From the NCBI GenBank assembly GCA_964537965.1, contig CAZIDB010000251.1, positions 1-6,567 on the forward strand: a DNA stretch of 6,567 nt, in the 5' to 3' direction. Under the pieces are notes generated by a model. That model saw only the letters and a program-made list of their open reading frames with translations, did not search any database and was not told where the DNA came from. Every line of letters begins with the position of its first letter. Position 1 is the first letter of the stretch. The stretch is from SURF-24 sp964537965. Its GTDB lineage: Bacteria > Bacteroidota > Ignavibacteria > Ignavibacteriales > SURF-24. Below are positions 4,940-6,567 of the stretch, in pieces. Both the position numbers and the translations under genes were made by a program.

Positions 4940-6567
4940 ATGACGTTCTTAAATCCCGCGGTACTATTTGGATTGATTGCTACAGCAATTCCGGTTCTCA
5001 TTCACCTTCTTAATTTAAGAAAGCTGAAGAAGATAGACTTCAGTACTTTATCTTTTCTAAAAGAGCTGCAGAAGAATAAAATCCGCAAAGTAAAACTTAA
5101 ACAATGGCTGCTGCTGGTCTTACGTTTTTTAATAATACTTTTTCTTGTCGGCGCATTTGCAAGGCCGGCGCTTAAAGGAATATCAATCGGCGGTACAACA
5201 TCTTCCGCTAAAACCACAGCAGTATTTATTATTGATAATACTTTCAGCATGTCTGTCGTGGACGAGAAGGGCTCATACTTTAACAGGGCAAAGCAGGTAG
5301 TAAAAAATATTCTTAACGAACTGCAGGATGGCGATGAGATTGCAATTATTCCTGCTGCCGGTTTGAATAATCAACTAAGACTAACCAACAATCTTTCTGA
5401 AGTAAAGAAAACAATTGATGAACTGGAAATTTCATCTGTAAGCGGCACACTTCATTTTGCAGTGCTTGAAGCCGCAAAACTTCTTGAAGGCTCAAAGAAT
5501 TTTAACAAGGAAATTTACCTGCTTACGGATTTTCAGAAATCACGTTTGGCAGAAAGAGATGAGACCCTTTCTGACCTGAGCCAGCTTCTTGATGAACGTG
5601 TTAAAATCTATACGTTCGATTTCTCCGGAAAGGAAATTTATAATATTGCGGTTGAAACGTTTGAAGCTGGGAACCAGATATTTGAAAAGGATAAACAGAT
5701 AAGCTTTAATGCTCAGATTAAAAATTACTCAAGGCAGCCTGTTAATAATCTTGTTGCTTCGCTTTATATTAATGGTGAAAGAAGCGCTCAACAGAGTATT
5801 AACCTTGCAGAATATGAGAGTAAAAAAATTCTCTTCGAAACAGTTTTAAAGCATTCAGGCTTTATTGATGCCCAGGTTGAAATTGAAGACGATGATATAA
5901 TCCAGGATAACAAAGGCTACCTTAGTATAAATATACCCGAACAAATTAATGTTCTCATCCTTTCGGAAAATCCTGATGATGCTAAATTTGTTGAGCTACC
6001 GCTGCAGGTAAGCAGTGAAAACAATTTTGTTAAAACAGACATTAGAAACATTGCGCAGCTTCAATCTGTTAACCTTACCGGCTATGATGCCGCAATTATT
6101 ATTGCCGATAATTTTGCCGGGTACGCAGATAAACTTAAAAGCTATATCAAGGATGGCGGAAGCATTCTTATTCTGCCGGGCTCAAACGGATTTTTTAATC
6201 AGTTTAAAAACAGTTGCAGCGCACTTCAGATAAATACAGTGGTTTCAGCGGCTGGAAATATCAACAGCGGAAGAAGCACCGCTATATTTGATCAGGTTGA
6301 TTTTGAGCATCCTGTTTTTACCGGTATGTTCACCAAAGGAGCAAAGAAAAAAATTGAGTCACCTGAGATTTATTTTTATTACAGGCAGAACACGCAGGGC
6401 AGCGGTAACAATATTATAGCACTATCTGATAATTCATCTTTCCTTGCAGAATATAAAATTGAAAAGGGAAAAATCTTTGTCCTTTCTGTATCGCCGGTTT
6501 TAAGTTGGAGTAACTTTCCTTTAAAAGGAATTTTTGTCCCGCTTATTTATAAATCGGTTCTTTATCT
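4940..6567 (+). CDS. BatA/VWA domain-containing membrane protein (C-terminus beyond right edge)
   Basis: The frame stays open from ATG at 4940 to the window end, 542 codons. The N-terminus MTFLNPAVLFGLIATAIPVL then IHLLN is the typical BatA N-terminal membrane region: helix 1 at about 4-24, a basic cytoplasmic stretch with FSTLSFLKEL, and helix 2 at about 56-74 (WLLLVLRFLIILFLVGAFA) ending in the usual ARP. A von Willebrand A domain follows (about 93-230). Its metal-site motif reads D99-N-T101-F-S103, with Thr170 in SGT and Asp197 in LLTDF as the other likely ligands; Thr stands where the canonical DxSxS has Ser. An Ig/CARDB-like beta domain (about 235-325) and an alpha/beta region starting INVLILSENPDD (about 335 on), resembling the GATase1-like part of these proteins, come next. 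Such proteins are thought to be membrane-anchored scaffolds related to Bat (aerotolerance) proteins. The start is supported by the family N-terminus, since the ribosome binding site is weak. No bat operon partner is in view. Confidence 0.88.
   Translation, partial: MTFLNPAVLFGLIATAIPVLIHLLNLRKLKKIDFSTLSFLKELQKNKIRKVKLKQWLLLVLRFLIILFLVGAFARPALKGISIGGTTSSAKTTAVFIIDNTFSMSVVDEKGSYFNRAKQVVKNILNELQDGDEIAIIPAAGLNNQLRLTNNLSEVKKTIDELEISSVSGTLHFAVLEAAKLLEGSKNFNKEIYLLTDFQKSRLAERDETLSDLSQLLDERVKIYTFDFSGKEIYNIAVETFEAGNQIFEKDKQISFNAQIKNYSRQPVNNLVASLYINGERSAQQSINLAEYESKKILFETVLKHSGFIDAQVEIEDDDIIQDNKGYLSINIPEQINVLILSENPDDAKFVELPLQVSSENNFVKTDIRNIAQLQSVNLTGYDAAIIIADNFAGYADKLKSYIKDGGSILILPGSNGFFNQFKNSCSALQINTVVSAAGNINSGRSTAIFDQVDFEHPVFTGMFTKGAKKKIESPEIYFYYRQNTQGSGNNIIALSDNSSFLAEYKIEKGKIFVLSVSPVLSWSNFPLKGIFVPLIYKSVLY

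Noticed and set aside
5002..5250. Minus-strand 82-codon frame
   Set aside because: Antisense to the membrane and early VWA part of the BatA-type protein; no ribosome binding site or recognisable product.
6015..6233. Plus-strand 72-codon frame
   Set aside because: Out-of-frame shadow within the BatA/VWA gene, whose own frame stays open with sensible protein on both sides.

Overview
The window is AT-rich and densely coding. It looks like a chromosomal fragment from a Bacteroidota/Ignavibacteria-type (FCB group) bacterium. Four things suggest this: a secreted lamin-tail-domain protein, a BatA-type VWA membrane protein, a SpoIID/LytB-domain protein with no signal peptide, and an intergenic region with two good matches to the Bacteroidota promoter form (TTG/TTTG, then about 20 nt, then TAnnTTTG). 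The assignment is inferred from gene content and signals; there is no rRNA or marker gene here to settle it.

Layout. Positions 1-1537 (minus strand) hold the N-terminal 512 residues of a large secreted protein. It is built as signal peptide, lamin-tail domain, CARDB-like domain, second lamin-tail domain and start of a second CARDB-like domain, and it runs off the left edge. Upstream on the same strand, 1646-1771 encodes a 41-residue single-pass membrane peptide. A short divergent region (1772-1881) carries overlapping promoter-like signals for both strands. From there four plus-strand genes follow: a YciI-like protein (1882-2187), a SpoIID/LytB-domain protein (2276-3607), a family 4 glycosyltransferase starting at TTG (3714-4844), and a BatA/VWA-domain membrane protein (4940 to the right edge, incomplete).

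The gaps between the plus-strand genes are about 90-105 bases. Two of them hold repeat-like, structured DNA. The element at 3637-3710 has a long inverted repeat whose left arm can also pair with the ribosome binding site of the glycosyltransferase. The element at 4827-4900 is GC-rich, has competing inverted repeats, and supplies the last five codons and the stop of the glycosyltransferase.

The plus-strand genes share a loose cell-envelope theme (glycan-acting SpoIID domain, glycosyltransferase, membrane VWA protein), but nothing in the sequence proves one pathway. No tRNA, rRNA, CRISPR array, transposase, phage gene or recognisable defence system was seen. I find no strong candidate for a new system; the most notable items are the small membrane peptide, the paired promoters and the two structured intergenic elements.
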